Assembly: GCA_938088195.1 (NCBI GenBank)
Contig: CALKEO010000037.1
Coordinates: forward strand, 19,667 to 83,666
Direction: 5' to 3'
Source: an uncultured Flavobacteriaceae bacterium
GTDB lineage: Bacteria; Bacteroidota; Bacteroidia; Flavobacteriales; Flavobacteriaceae
Length of the DNA: 64,000 nucleotides
Numbering within the stretch: position 1 is the stretch's first letter; each line of letters opens with the position of its first letter. The position numbers and the translations under genes were made by a program. Positions 45,865 to 56,543 of the stretch are shown here, in pieces. The notes below the pieces were generated by a model. It was given only the letters and a program-made list of their open reading frames with translations. It ran no database searches and was not told the DNA's origin.

Positions 45865-46326
45865 TTGAATAAATTTTTTGAAAATTTAGTTGACGATTAT
45901 TTAAAAATAAATAATAATCTTTTTTTGGTCGATTATATTATAGACTCCTCCAATAAAATAAATATTATCATTGATGGAGATTCGGGTGTAACAATCTCAG
46001 ATTGCGTGAAATTGAGTAAACATCTAAAAAAAAATCTTACTGAGGATTATGAAGACATTTCATTTGAAGTTGGTTCGGCTGGATTATTATCGCCAATTAT
46101 CTCTTTTAGACAGTTTTTGAAGAATTTAAATAGAAAGTTAAATGTAAAATCTAACGATGGAGAAGATTTTACTGGAAATCTTTCTGAAGTTAATAGTGAT
46201 GGTATAAAAATTGAGTGGTGCTCAAGAGAGCCTAAACCTATTGGTAAGGGTAAAGTTACAGTTTTGAAAAGTAAATCATTACTTTTTAATGACATTAAAG
46301 AAGCAAAATTAATAGTAGAATTTTAA
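45865..46326 (+). CDS. rimP: Ribosome maturation factor RimP
   Basis: RimP assists maturation of the 30S subunit. The protein has the family segments FLVDYIIDSSNKINIIIDGDSGVTISDCVKLSKHL and FEVGSAGL (the S-A-G-L motif), then a C-terminal SH3-like domain. The TTG at 45865 gives 153 residues, the normal length, and starts just before the first conserved helix; no in-frame ATG is available. The longer ORF in the track runs back through the hairpin and the tRNA and cannot be real. nusA follows after ten bases. Confidence 0.9.
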   Translation: MNKFFENLVDDYLKINNNLFLVDYIIDSSNKINIIIDGDSGVTISDCVKLSKHLKKNLTEDYEDISFEVGSAGLLSPIISFRQFLKNLNRKLNVKSNDGEDFTGNLSEVNSDGIKIEWCSREPKPIGKGKVTVLKSKSLLFNDIKEAKLIVEF

Positions 46327-46336
46327 AAAATATAAA

Positions 46337-47569
46337 ATGGAGAATTTAGCCTTAATTGAATCTTTTTCAGAATTTAAAGATGAAAAATTTATAGATAGAG
46401 TTACCTTGATGTCTATTCTTGAAGAAGTATTTAGAAATACATTAAAACGGAAGTACGGAGATGATGATAATTTTGATATTATTATTAACCCTGATAAAGG
46501 AGATTTGGAAATTTGGAGAAATAGAATTGTTGTGGAAGATGGTTCTGTTGAAGATGAAAATCAAGAAATTTGTCTTTCTGAAGCACAAAAAATTGAACCA
46601 GATTTTGAAGTAGGTGAAGATGTTTCAGAAGAAGTTAAATTAATTGATTTAGGTAGAAGAACAGTTTTAGCTTTGAGACAAAACTTAGTTTCAAGAATTC
46701 ATGAACATGACAATGGAATTATTTATAAACAATTTATTGATTTAATTGGAGAAATTTACACTGCAGAAGTTCACCACATCAGACATAATGTAGTAATATT
46801 ATTAGATGATGACGGAAATGAATTAATAATGCCAAAGGATAGGCAAATTCCCTCTGACTTTTACAGAAAAGGAGACAATGTTAGAGGAATAATAGAGTCT
46901 GTTGAATTAAAAGGTAATAAACCATCGATTGTTATGTCTAGAACATCTCCGAAATTTTTAGAAAAATTATTTGAACAAGATATTCCTGAGGTTTTCGATG
47001 GCTTAATTTCAGTAAAAAAAGTTGTAAGAATCCCTGGTGAAAAGGCAAAAGTAGCCGTTGATTCATATGATGATAGAATTGACCCAGTAGGTGCCTGTGT
47101 TGGAATGAAGGGGTCTCGAATTCATGGAATTGTTAGAGAACTTGGTAATGAAAATATTGATGTGATTAATTTCACAAATAATTCACAATTACTTATTACT
47201 CGAGCATTAAGTCCTGCAAAAATTTCATCTCTAAAAATAAATGAGGAAAACAAGACTGTTGAAGTTTTTATGGACCCTGAACAAGTTTCCAAAGCCATTG
47301 GAAGAGGAGGGTTTAACATTAGATTGGCTGGTCAATTAACTGGGTATGAAATCGATGTATACAGAGAGGGCGCTGAAGAGGATGTTGAATTAACAGAGTT
47401 TTCTGATGAAATTGAAGAATGGGTTTTGGATGAGTTAAAAAAGGCAGGATTGGATACGGCTAAAAGTGTTTTAGAGCAAGATGTTGAAGATCTTATGAAA
47501 AGAACAGACCTTGAGGAGGAAACAATATTAGAAATTAGAAAAGTTTTAAGTGCGGAATTTTCTGAATAA
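46337..47569 (+). CDS. nusA: Transcription termination/antitermination protein NusA
   Basis: NusA binds RNA polymerase and affects pausing, termination and antitermination. The 410-residue protein has the N-terminal polymerase-binding domain (about 1-130), an S1 domain (about 135-200) and two KH domains with DPVGACVGMKGSRIHGIVREL (about 250) and KAIGRGGFNIRLAGQLTGYEIDV (about 318). A short acidic C-terminal region has a helix-hairpin-helix-like segment. It lies in the conserved order rimP-nusA-infB. Confidence 0.96.
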   Translation: MENLALIESFSEFKDEKFIDRVTLMSILEEVFRNTLKRKYGDDDNFDIIINPDKGDLEIWRNRIVVEDGSVEDENQEICLSEAQKIEPDFEVGEDVSEEVKLIDLGRRTVLALRQNLVSRIHEHDNGIIYKQFIDLIGEIYTAEVHHIRHNVVILLDDDGNELIMPKDRQIPSDFYRKGDNVRGIIESVELKGNKPSIVMSRTSPKFLEKLFEQDIPEVFDGLISVKKVVRIPGEKAKVAVDSYDDRIDPVGACVGMKGSRIHGIVRELGNENIDVINFTNNSQLLITRALSPAKISSLKINEENKTVEVFMDPEQVSKAIGRGGFNIRLAGQLTGYEIDVYREGAEEDVELTEFSDEIEEWVLDELKKAGLDTAKSVLEQDVEDLMKRTDLEEETILEIRKVLSAEFSE

Positions 47570-47582
47570 ATAAAAAAGTTTT

Positions 47583-50180
47583 ATGAGTGAAAATAAATTG
47601 ACAAGGTTAAATAAGGTGTTACGGGAATTTAATATCTCTTTGGATAGGGCTGTTGAGTTTTTGGCCTCAAATGGTCATGAAATTGACGCCAGACCTACAA
47701 CTAAAATTTCTTCTGAACAATATAGTTTGCTTTTAGATGAGTTTCGTTCTGACAAATCAAGTAAAGTTGAATCTCATGACTTGAGTGAAGAGAAGAGAAA
47801 AGAAAAAGAAGAGTTGAGACTCAAATTCGAAAAAGAACAAGAAGAAAGATTAATTGCTAAAAAGAAAATAATTCAGGGTAAAGCTGAAATCAACAAGCCG
47901 GTTCAAATTGGCAAGATTGACTTAGACAAATTAAAACCTAATCTTCCTAAAAAAGAAAATGGTAATAAAGAAGAGTCAACTAAGTCTCAAGAAAATTTAA
48001 CATTACAAAAAGAAATTTCAAAAGAAACTCAAAAAGTAAGTAACGAATCTAGTATTAAAACTCAATACAAAAAGTTAACAGGTTTAAAAACAGTTGGAGA
48101 TAAAATAGATTTAAATAAATTTGAGAAGCCTAAAAGTTCTGTTAAATCTGTTAATCCTGCCCCTGTTTCAAAAAGAAAACGAATAAGGATCGCTAAAGAT
48201 GTCCCCAAGTCTAAAGATTTTGGAAAGAAAAATTTTGGCAATCAAAATAAAACAAAAAATATATCAACTGAACCCTCTGATGAGGATGTTCAAAAACAAA
48301 TAAGAGAGACTTTAGAAAAACTTCAAGGAAAATCATCAACATCAAAGGGGGCAAAATATAGAAAAGAAAAAAGAGATTCTCATAAATTAAAATCTGAGGA
48401 GGATTTAGCATTAAATGAAGCAGAAAAAAAGACAATCAAGGTTACTGAATTTATAACTGTAGGTGAGGTTGCCACTATGATGGAAGTTTCCTCAAATGAA
48501 ATAATATCTGCATGTATGTCTTTGGGAATAATGGTAACTATGAATCAAAGGCTAGACGCTGAGACTTTAACAATAGTTGCTGACGAATTTGATTATGAGG
48601 TTGAGTTTGTAACAGCTGATATTGAGGAGTCTATCCAAGAAATAACTGACTCACCGGAAGATTTGTTCCCTAGGGCACCAATTGTTACGGTCATGGGTCA
48701 CGTAGATCATGGTAAAACTTCTCTATTAGATTTTATTAGAGAAGAGAATGTTATTGCTGGTGAATCAGGTGGAATCACTCAACATATTGGTGCTTACAAT
48801 GTTATTTTAAAAGATGAACAAAAAATTACTTTCTTAGACACGCCAGGTCATGAAGCTTTTACAGCAATGAGAGCCAGAGGAACTCAAGTTACCGACTTAG
48901 TAATTATTGTTATTGCTGCCGACGATGATGTAATGCCTCAAACAAAAGAGGCTATAAGTCATGCTCAAGCCGCGGGAGTTCCAATTATCTTTGCGATTAA
49001 TAAAATTGATAGGCCTAATTCAAACCCGGATAAAATTAAAGAAAAACTTTCTGGAATGAATTTACTTGTAGAAGAATGGGGAGGAAAAATTCAATCTCAA
49101 GACGTCTCTGCTTTAAAAGGGACAGGGATTGATGAATTGTTAGAAAAAGTTCTCTTAGAGGCCGAATTTTTAGAACTAAAAGCCAATCCTAACAAGGCTG
49201 CAATCGGAACAGTAGTTGAAGCATTTTTAGACAAAGGAAAAGGATATATTTCTACAATATTAGTTCAATCTGGTACCTTGAAAATCGGGGATTATTTATT
49301 AGCAGGTCAACATAGTGGAAAAGTTAAAGCAATGCAAGATGAGAGAGGAAATTCCATTTTAGAGGCTGGTCCATCTATCCCTGTTTCAGTCCTTGGACTT
49401 GATGGAGCTCCGCAAGCTGGTGATAAATTTAATGTTTTTGAAAATGAAAAAGAGGCTAAACAAATTGCCATTAAAAGAACTCAATTAGTTAGAGAACAAT
49501 CTGTTAGAACACAAAAACACATTACACTTGATGAAATTGGAAGAAGAATTGCTTTAGGGGACTTTAAGGAATTAAATATTATTTTAAAAGGAGATGTTGA
49601 CGGTTCCGTTGAAGCTCTTACCGACTCTTTTCAAAAACTTTCTACAGATGAAATACATGTCAATATTATTCACAAAGCGGTAGGAGCAATTACTGAATCA
49701 GACGTTTTATTGGCTTCAGCTTCTGACGCAATTATAATTGGGTTTAATGTCCGACCAACAGGAAATGCTAGACAAATAGCTGATAAAGAAGAAATAGATA
49801 TTAGAAATTACTCAATAATTTATGATGCCATAAATGATTTAAAGGATGCTATGGAGGGAATGTTGTCCCCTGTTTTTAAAGAAGAGGTGACTGGGAATGC
49901 TGAAATAAGGGAAACATTTAAAATTTCCAAGGTTGGAACAATAGCAGGATGTATGGTAACCGACGGAAAAATATTTAGAAATTCCAATATTAGGCTTATT
50001 AGAGATGGCGTTGTTGTGATGTCAGGAACATTGGCCTCATTAAAAAGGTTTAAAGATGACGCTAAAGAAGTTTCTAAAGGATATGATTGTGGAATTCAAA
50101 TAAAAAATTATAATGATATTATAATTGGAGATGTAGTAGAGGCTTATTCTGAAGTTGAAATTAAAAAGAAAATAAAATAA
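47583..50180 (+). CDS. infB: Translation initiation factor IF-2
   Basis: IF-2 places initiator tRNA on the ribosome. The 865-residue protein has an N-terminal domain with [19 protein letters not shown], a long Lys/Glu-rich linker (about 55-280), then the G domain with [17 protein letters not shown] (about 371), [15 protein letters not shown] and NKID, followed by domains II-IV ending near [11 protein letters not shown]. Its stop codon abuts the stop codon of the convergent SPOR-like gene with no base between. Confidence 0.97.
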   Translation: MSENKLTRLNKVLREFNISLDRAVEFLASNGHEIDARPTTKISSEQYSLLLDEFRSDKSSKVESHDLSEEKRKEKEELRLKFEKEQEERLIAKKKIIQGKAEINKPVQIGKIDLDKLKPNLPKKENGNKEESTKSQENLTLQKEISKETQKVSNESSIKTQYKKLTGLKTVGDKIDLNKFEKPKSSVKSVNPAPVSKRKRIRIAKDVPKSKDFGKKNFGNQNKTKNISTEPSDEDVQKQIRETLEKLQGKSSTSKGAKYRKEKRDSHKLKSEEDLALNEAEKKTIKVTEFITVGEVATMMEVSSNEIISACMSLGIMVTMNQRLDAETLTIVADEFDYEVEFVTADIEESIQEITDSPEDLFPRAPIVTVMGHVDHGKTSLLDFIREENVIAGESGGITQHIGAYNVILKDEQKITFLDTPGHEAFTAMRARGTQVTDLVIIVIAADDDVMPQTKEAISHAQAAGVPIIFAINKIDRPNSNPDKIKEKLSGMNLLVEEWGGKIQSQDVSALKGTGIDELLEKVLLEAEFLELKANPNKAAIGTVVEAFLDKGKGYISTILVQSGTLKIGDYLLAGQHSGKVKAMQDERGNSILEAGPSIPVSVLGLDGAPQAGDKFNVFENEKEAKQIAIKRTQLVREQSVRTQKHITLDEIGRRIALGDFKELNIILKGDVDGSVEALTDSFQKLSTDEIHVNIIHKAVGAITESDVLLASASDAIIIGFNVRPTGNARQIADKEEIDIRNYSIIYDAINDLKDAMEGMLSPVFKEEVTGNAEIRETFKISKVGTIAGCMVTDGKIFRNSNIRLIRDGVVVMSGTLASLKRFKDDAKEVSKGYDCGIQIKNYNDIIIGDVVEAYSEVEIKKKIK

Positions 50181-50555
50181 TTAATTTGGTTTTAAGATAA
50201 AAGCTGCAGGGAATGTTTTTTTTATTTTTTCTAATTCTTTAATTGCTTCAATTTTCGAAATATACTTTCCAATTCTAATTTTATAGTAAGGTGTTTCAAA
50301 GCTAAAGTAAACATCCTTAAATTTATCTTCTAAAATTATTTCTTTCATTAATCTATCGCCTTCTTCATATGTTCCGTTAAATATTTGGACAGTAAACTGA
50401 CCTGATGTAAAATCTTCTTTGTTGACCGCTTTTTTGAGCTCCATTAAATTAATTAGTTTATTGTCTTGGTGAATTGTTATTTTTCCCTCTTGGGCATAGG
50501 AGAAAGAAATAAAAAAATTAATGAATAGAAAAAAGATAAATTTTAAGTTTTTCAT
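50181..50555 (-). CDS. Small exported SPOR-like domain protein
   Basis: From the ATG at 50555 the protein has 124 residues: a signal peptide (MKNLKFIFFLFINFFISFSYAQ) and a domain with SGQFTVQIFNGTYEEGDRLMKEI and YYKIRIGKYISKIEAIKELEKIKKTFPAAFIL. The pattern QIFNG, then YYKIRIGKY, then AIKEL--I resembles a SPOR domain, which binds denuded peptidoglycan. The ORF track starts further upstream (50621) in a segment without a signal peptide; I prefer 50555. Its 3' end meets infB exactly. Confidence 0.72.
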   Translation of the reverse strand: MKNLKFIFFLFINFFISFSYAQEGKITIHQDNKLINLMELKKAVNKEDFTSGQFTVQIFNGTYEEGDRLMKEIILEDKFKDVYFSFETPYYKIRIGKYISKIEAIKELEKIKKTFPAAFILKPN

Positions 50556-50673
50556 ATATGCTAAGTTAGACACTATTTTTGTATAAATATTTGTGTTTAA
50601 CTTAATTTTATTTAGAATCATTATAAATTAAAAATTAGATTTAAACTAGGTTTTTAAAAAGGTTTTTGTGTTG

Positions 50674-50681
50674 TATTTTTG
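50674..50681 (+). promoter_or_regulatory. Promoter -7 box of the act-cox operon
   Basis: TATTTTTG is an exact TAnnTTTG match, 32 bases before the GTG start of actA. It is the only clear box for the 11-kb operon actABCDEF-coxBA. A -33 box at standard spacing is not evident. Confidence 0.5.
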
Positions 50682-50713
50682 GACACTAAAATTGATGTAT
50701 TTTTAAGTATTTA

Positions 50714-52021
50714 GTGAAAAGAATTATTTATTTTTTGAATGTCTTTTCTAGCCTCTGTCTAAAGAGACGCTTCATGTCTTTATTTGCTTTAAATTTTCTT
50801 TTGTCTCTTTCTTTCTCAATAAATGTTTCTGCCCAAGAACCGGACATAGCTAAAGGAAAATCCTTGTTCAATTCTCAATGTGCGTCTTGCCACAAGCTAA
50901 ATAGAAAATTAGTAGGTCCTGCGCTTAAAGGGGTATCAGCAAAGTATGAAAAAGAGTGGCTTTATTCTTGGATAAAAAATAGCGCTGCTATGATCAAATC
51001 TGGTGATGAAAGAGCTGTTGCCATTTATGAGGAATACAATAAGGTGGCGATGAATGCTTTTCCAAATTTATCAAACAATGATATTGATAATATTCTGGCA
51101 TATACCGATTACGTCCCGCCTAAACCAACACCTCCTCCCGGAGCAGCTGTTGTTCAAACTTCTGCGTCTGATTCAACAAGTGATATCATTTTAATTTTAT
51201 TATCATTTGTTTTGTTAGTATTGGTAATTCTTTTGTATCTAATCAATAAAACATTAAAAAGTCTAGTTGCTCAAAATACAGTATTTGCTGATTCAAAAAG
51301 TAATAAAAAAGGAATACCTATTTGGAAAGCTTTTGTAAAAAATCAATTTTTAGTTTTGGTCTCAGTTGTGTCATTGTTGTTGTCAAGCGCATATTTTGCT
51401 TACGATTATATGATGCAAATTGGTGTAGATCAAGGATATATGCCAATCCAACCTATTCATTATTCACACAAAATACATGCAGGTGCCAATCAAATAGAAT
51501 GTCAATATTGTCATTCTTCTGCTAAAAAATCTAAACATTCTGGTATACCCTCTTTAAATGTTTGTATGAACTGTCATGAAAATATTGCCGACTATAATGG
51601 GGAAGAAGACTTGGAAAAAGGATATACAAAAGATTTTTACACTAATGAAATCAAAAAACTCTACAAAGCAGTAGGTTGGGATGAAAATACTCAAAGTTAT
51701 ACAGGAGATACTGAGCCAGTAAAGTGGGTTAGAATACACAACCTTCCTGATTTTGTGTACTTCAATCACGCCCAACACGTGACTGTTGCAGGCGTGGATT
51801 GTCAAAAATGTCATGGACCTGTTGAAGAAATGGAGATTTTATATCAACACTCCCCATTAACTATGGGTTGGTGTATAAATTGCCATAGGGAATCAAACAT
51901 AAAGGTTAAAGACAATGAATACTATACCAAAATTCATAAGGAATTGTCAAAAAAATATGGAGTAAAAGAACTTACTGCAGCTCAAATGGGTGGATTGGAA
52001 TGTGGAAAATGTCACTATTAA
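50714..52021 (+). CDS. actA: Alternative complex III, multihaem cytochrome c subunit ActA
   Basis: ActA receives electrons within the quinol:cytochrome c oxidoreductase that replaces the bc1 complex in many Bacteroidota. The 435-residue protein has an N-terminal signal segment, a mono-haem cytochrome c domain (CASCH, about residue 55), a membrane helix (about 158-178), a second hydrophobic helix (about 210-230), and a C-terminal part with five CxxCH motifs (CQYCH, CMNCH, CQKCH, CINCH, CGKCH). The total of six haem sites is a direct count. GTG at 50714 is the listed start; ATG at 50774 would remove the basic n-region of the signal. Confidence 0.9.
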   Translation: MKRIIYFLNVFSSLCLKRRFMSLFALNFLLSLSFSINVSAQEPDIAKGKSLFNSQCASCHKLNRKLVGPALKGVSAKYEKEWLYSWIKNSAAMIKSGDERAVAIYEEYNKVAMNAFPNLSNNDIDNILAYTDYVPPKPTPPPGAAVVQTSASDSTSDIILILLSFVLLVLVILLYLINKTLKSLVAQNTVFADSKSNKKGIPIWKAFVKNQFLVLVSVVSLLLSSAYFAYDYMMQIGVDQGYMPIQPIHYSHKIHAGANQIECQYCHSSAKKSKHSGIPSLNVCMNCHENIADYNGEEDLEKGYTKDFYTNEIKKLYKAVGWDENTQSYTGDTEPVKWVRIHNLPDFVYFNHAQHVTVAGVDCQKCHGPVEEMEILYQHSPLTMGWCINCHRESNIKVKDNEYYTKIHKELSKKYGVKELTAAQMGGLECGKCHY

Positions 52022-52038
52022 ATAAATATATTTGTTAA

Positions 52039-55000
52039 ATGGGAAACCATAAAAAATATTGGAAAAGTGAAGTTGAGTTATCATCAGATAACAAGATGAT
52101 TTCAGACTTGAGGAACAATGAATTTGTTGATGAATTACCGGTAAATACTCTACTCGGTAACAAAAATAATTTAGAAAACTCAAGCACAAACAGAAGAGAT
52201 TTTTTAAAATATTTAGGTTTTAGTACAGCAGCAGCCACTTTAGCAAGCTGTGAAGGGCCTGTAAACAGATCTATCCCCTACGTTGTTCAGCCCGAAAGAA
52301 TAATTCCAGGAATCTCAAATTATTACGCGACTTCAATAGCTGATGGCTATGATTTTGCTAATGTACTTATTAAGACTAGAGAGGGAAGGCCTATAAAAAT
52401 TCTAAATAATTCTAAAGCTAAAGTTAAGTCTTCAGCAAATGCAAGAGTTCAGGCTTCGGTCCTTTCTATGTATGATAGCATGAGATTAAAAGGCCCTACT
52501 GTTAATGGTGAGGCTACTAGTTGGGATAAACTTAACAAAGATGTTAAATCAGAACTAGATTTAATGTTAGCTTCTAATTCTCAAGTTGTTTTATTAACTC
52601 AAACTTTTGCAAGTCCAACAACCTCAAAACTTATTAAGGACTTTCAAGATAAATATCCGAATATAAGACATGTTGTTTATGATGCTATTTCAGATTCCAA
52701 AGCATTAGACGCTTTTGAGATAGCTCACGGCAAAAGAGCATTACCGATTTATGATTTTTCAAAAGCCGATGTTATAGTTTCTGTAGGTGCTGATTTTTTA
52801 GGTGACTGGCAGGGTGGTGGTCACGATACAAGCTACGTAAAAGGCAGAGTTCCATTAAAAAATAAAATAACTAATGAAAAAGCTAAGATGTCAAAGCATT
52901 TTCAGCTTGAATCGAATATGACAATTTCAGGAGCTAATGCTGATAATAGAATTTCACTTACTCCAACACAACAAAAAATAGCTTTAGCTAAAATTTATGG
53001 ACATATTTCTGGTAATGTAGTTTCAGGAAATCTTCCAGAAAATATTGAAATTCAAATTAAAAATATCTCAAATTCTTTGATTAAATCTGGAAGTAAGGGC
53101 TTAATTATCACAGGTCTCGATGATGTAGATGCTCATCTACTAACTCATAAAATAAATGATTTATTAAAAAGTATTTCAATAAATGCTAATGAAGTATCGT
53201 TGATCAAAGAGGGTAATGATAGTGAAGTTATTGAACTTGTCAGTGATTTAAACAGTGGAAAAGTCAAAGGTATTATTATGTGCGGGGTAAATCCTGTTTA
53301 TACAATGCCAAATAGTGATGAATTTATATCTGGAATTAATAAGTCTCAGCTTTCAGTATGCTTTTCAATGAAAAATGATGAGACTGCTTCTATTTCTAAG
53401 TGGGCTGCAGCTTGTCCTCATTATTTTGAATCATGGGGAGACAATGAAATGGTTAGCGGTAATTTTAGTTTAACTCAACCAACAATTAGGCCATTGTTTG
53501 ACACAATGCAGTTTCAAGATTGTTTATTGAGATGGATGAATTCAGAAAATAGCTTTTATGATTTGATAAAAGAAAATTGGAATGAAAATATTTTAGAAAA
53601 AAAATCATGGAATGAAGCTCTGCATGATGGATTTTATAAATCAAATTTAAACTTGCCGTTAAAAAAAATAAACTATGATTTTTTAAACGCAGCCAAAAAT
53701 CTTTCCAGTGCCAAATCAAATGGATTGGAACTAGTATTATATTCAAAAACTGGAATGGGAGATGGCCAACAATCGAATAATCCTTGGCTTCAAGAATTTC
53801 CAGATCCTATCACTAGGGTGTCTTGGGACAATTACTTGACTGTTTCAAAATTTGATGCTCAAAAAATTGGATTAAAAAATCAAAACGTTGCAAACGGTGC
53901 TTTAGACAGTAATTATGCAAATATTAGTGTAAGTGGTGTTAATATAAAAGTGCCAGTTATTATCCAACCAGGTCAAGCAAGGGGTTCAGTCGGATTAGCT
54001 TTTGGCTATGGAAAAACAAATGGAATTAAAAAAGAAATGCAAGTTGGCGTTAATGCTTACCGTTTATATCATAATTTTAACGCTTTACAAAACGTTGAAA
54101 TTACCGCAATAGACGAAAATCATGAATTTGCTTGTGTTCAATTACATAACACTTTGATGGGCAGAGGTGACATTATAAGAGAAACAACTTTAGAAGTTTT
54201 TAATACTAAAAAAGTTTCTGATTGGAATCCAATAACCAAAGTTTCATTGAATCACATCGAAACGCCAGTAAATTCACCTGAAGTTGATTTGTGGGACGAA
54301 TTTGATAGGTCAATTGGTCATCACTTTAATTTATCTATAGATTTAAATTCATGTACCGGTTGTGGAGCTTGTGTTATTGCCTGTCACGCTGAAAATAATG
54401 TTCCTGTTGTAGGGAAATCTGAAGTTAGAAGATCTAGAGATATGCATTGGTTAAGGATAGACAGATATTATTCTTCTGATGAATCATTTGATGGAGATAA
54501 TAAAACTAAAGATGGAATAAACGGCTTATCAGATTCATTATCTGTTTTTGGGGAAATGGAAAACCCTTCGGAAAATCCTCAGGTAGTATTTCAGCCAGTT
54601 ATGTGTCAACATTGTAATCATGCTCCTTGCGAAACAGTTTGCCCTGTTGCAGCCACATCTCACGGAAGACAAGGTCAAAATCACATGGCTTATAACAGAT
54701 GCATTGGAACTAGATATTGTGCCAATAATTGTCCATATAAAGTAAGAAGATTTAATTGGTTTTTATATAATAATAATGATGAGTTTGATTTTAATATGAA
54801 TGATGACTTAGGTAAGATGGTTTTAAACCCAGATGTTGTAGTTAGATCTAGGGGAGTTATGGAAAAGTGCTCTTTTTGTATTCAGTCAACTCAAGCAATT
54901 ATCCTTAATGCTAAAAAAGAAGGAAGACTTGTAGAGAAAGACGAATTCAATGATGCATGTGCTTGTTCTGCAGCTTGCTCTACGGGTGCTATGAGATTTG

Positions 55001-55134
55001 GAGATATTAATGAAAAAGAAAGTAAAGTTTCAGAATTGAAAGAAAGTGAAAGAGTTTACCACCTTTTAGATACAGTTGGTACTAAGCCAAATGTTTTCTA
55101 TCACGTGAAAATTAGAAATACTGATGAAGTTTAA
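52039..55134 (+). CDS. actB: Alternative complex III, iron-sulfur subunit ActB
   Basis: The 1031-residue protein joins a molybdopterin-oxidoreductase-like domain (about 60-700) and a ferredoxin-like part (about 765-960). It has a twin-arginine type motif NRRDFLKYLGFSTAAA near residue 52, and cluster-binding groups CTGCGACVIACHAENNVPV, CQHCNHAPCETVC, CIGTRYCANNC and CSFCIQSTQ. The N-terminal domain does not bind molybdenum in known members of this complex. It lies between actA and actC, with gaps of 17 and 25 bp. Confidence 0.92.
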   Translation: MGNHKKYWKSEVELSSDNKMISDLRNNEFVDELPVNTLLGNKNNLENSSTNRRDFLKYLGFSTAAATLASCEGPVNRSIPYVVQPERIIPGISNYYATSIADGYDFANVLIKTREGRPIKILNNSKAKVKSSANARVQASVLSMYDSMRLKGPTVNGEATSWDKLNKDVKSELDLMLASNSQVVLLTQTFASPTTSKLIKDFQDKYPNIRHVVYDAISDSKALDAFEIAHGKRALPIYDFSKADVIVSVGADFLGDWQGGGHDTSYVKGRVPLKNKITNEKAKMSKHFQLESNMTISGANADNRISLTPTQQKIALAKIYGHISGNVVSGNLPENIEIQIKNISNSLIKSGSKGLIITGLDDVDAHLLTHKINDLLKSISINANEVSLIKEGNDSEVIELVSDLNSGKVKGIIMCGVNPVYTMPNSDEFISGINKSQLSVCFSMKNDETASISKWAAACPHYFESWGDNEMVSGNFSLTQPTIRPLFDTMQFQDCLLRWMNSENSFYDLIKENWNENILEKKSWNEALHDGFYKSNLNLPLKKINYDFLNAAKNLSSAKSNGLELVLYSKTGMGDGQQSNNPWLQEFPDPITRVSWDNYLTVSKFDAQKIGLKNQNVANGALDSNYANISVSGVNIKVPVIIQPGQARGSVGLAFGYGKTNGIKKEMQVGVNAYRLYHNFNALQNVEITAIDENHEFACVQLHNTLMGRGDIIRETTLEVFNTKKVSDWNPITKVSLNHIETPVNSPEVDLWDEFDRSIGHHFNLSIDLNSCTGCGACVIACHAENNVPVVGKSEVRRSRDMHWLRIDRYYSSDESFDGDNKTKDGINGLSDSLSVFGEMENPSENPQVVFQPVMCQHCNHAPCETVCPVAATSHGRQGQNHMAYNRCIGTRYCANNCPYKVRRFNWFLYNNNDEFDFNMNDDLGKMVLNPDVVVRSRGVMEKCSFCIQSTQAIILNAKKEGRLVEKDEFNDACACSAACSTGAMRFGDINEKESKVSELKESERVYHLLDTVGTKPNVFYHVKIRNTDEV

Positions 55135-55159
55135 ATATTTAAATTTAGAAAATTAATAT

Positions 55160-56542
55160 ATGGCGTCTCATTACGAAGCACCTATTAGAAAGCCTCTTGT
55201 AACTGGCAGTAAATCATATCACGATGTTTCGGTTGATATTGCTGCTGCAGTAGAAGGAAAGGCTAACAAGCAGTGGTGGATAGTTTTTTCTATTGCCTTA
55301 ACTCTATTTTTATGGGGATTAGGGTGTATGGTATATACTGTTTCTACAGGTATTGGAACGTGGGGATTAAACAAGACTGTTGGATGGGCTTGGGATATTA
55401 CAAACTTTGTTTGGTGGGTTGGAATTGGTCACGCAGGAACATTAATTTCAGCAGTTCTTCTTCTTTTTAGACAAAAATGGAGAATGGCAATTAATAGATC
55501 TGCTGAGGCAATGACAATTTTTTCTGTTATTCAAGCAGGATTGTTTCCAATCATACATATGGGAAGACCTTGGTTGGCTTTTTGGACGTTACCAATTCCT
55601 AATGCATATGGTTCCTTGTGGGTGAATTTCAATTCTCCTCTACTTTGGGATGTTTTTGCAATTTCTACTTATTTATCAGTATCATTAGTTTTCTGGTGGA
55701 CTGGTTTACTTCCTGACTTTGCGATGATACGTGACAGAGCTGTTAAACCATTTCAAAAGAAAATATACAGTTTAGTAAGCTTTGGATGGAGTGGAAGAGC
55801 AAAAGATTGGCAGAGGTTTGAAGAAGTTTCATTAGTTCTTGCTGGTTTAGCGACTCCTCTTGTTCTTTCTGTTCATACGATTGTATCTTTTGATTTTGCA
55901 ACATCAGTAATACCTGGTTGGCACACTACAATTTTTCCTCCATATTTTGTAGCTGGAGCTATTTTTTCTGGTTTTGCAATGGTAAATACTCTTCTCATTA
56001 TTATGAGAAAGGTTTCAAATTTAGAAAATTATATTACTATTCAGCATATAGAGTTGATGAATATTGTAATAATGATTACAGGCTGTATAGTTGGGACAGC
56101 CTATATTACAGAATTATTTATTGCTTGGTATTCAGGAGTTGAATACGAGCAATATGCCTTTTTAAATAGAGCAACTGGACCATATTGGTGGGCTTATTGG
56201 TCTATGATGACATGCAATGTATTTTCTCCTCAGTTTATGTGGATTAAAAAATTAAGAACAAGTATAATCTTTTCTTTTGTTATATCAATAGTGGTTAATA
56301 TTGGTATGTGGTTTGAGAGATTTGTTATTATCGTAACATCTCTTCACAGAGATTATTTACCCTCTTCATGGACAATGTTCTCTCCTACTTTTGTAGATAT
56401 TGGGATATTTTTGGGGACAATAGGATTCTTTTTTGTTTTGTTTTTACTTTATTCAAGAACTTTCCCAGTAATTGCTCAAGCTGAGGTTAAAACAATTTTA
56501 AAGACATCAGGAGATAATTATAAAAAATTAAGAGATAAATAA
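55160..56542 (+). CDS. actC: Alternative complex III, NrfD-type membrane subunit ActC
   Basis: The 460-residue protein has about ten hydrophobic helices and belongs to the NrfD/polysulfide reductase family, which holds a quinol-binding site. Recognisable segments are WWVGIGHAGTLISAVL (about residue 90), HMGRPWLAFW (about 134) and VHTIVSFDFATSVIPGWHTTIFPPYFVAGAI (about 235-265). It follows actB and is followed after one base by actD. ActC and ActF are the paralogous membrane subunits. Confidence 0.92.
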   Translation: MASHYEAPIRKPLVTGSKSYHDVSVDIAAAVEGKANKQWWIVFSIALTLFLWGLGCMVYTVSTGIGTWGLNKTVGWAWDITNFVWWVGIGHAGTLISAVLLLFRQKWRMAINRSAEAMTIFSVIQAGLFPIIHMGRPWLAFWTLPIPNAYGSLWVNFNSPLLWDVFAISTYLSVSLVFWWTGLLPDFAMIRDRAVKPFQKKIYSLVSFGWSGRAKDWQRFEEVSLVLAGLATPLVLSVHTIVSFDFATSVIPGWHTTIFPPYFVAGAIFSGFAMVNTLLIIMRKVSNLENYITIQHIELMNIVIMITGCIVGTAYITELFIAWYSGVEYEQYAFLNRATGPYWWAYWSMMTCNVFSPQFMWIKKLRTSIIFSFVISIVVNIGMWFERFVIIVTSLHRDYLPSSWTMFSPTFVDIGIFLGTIGFFFVLFLLYSRTFPVIAQAEVKTILKTSGDNYKKLRDK

Positions 56543-56543
56543 T

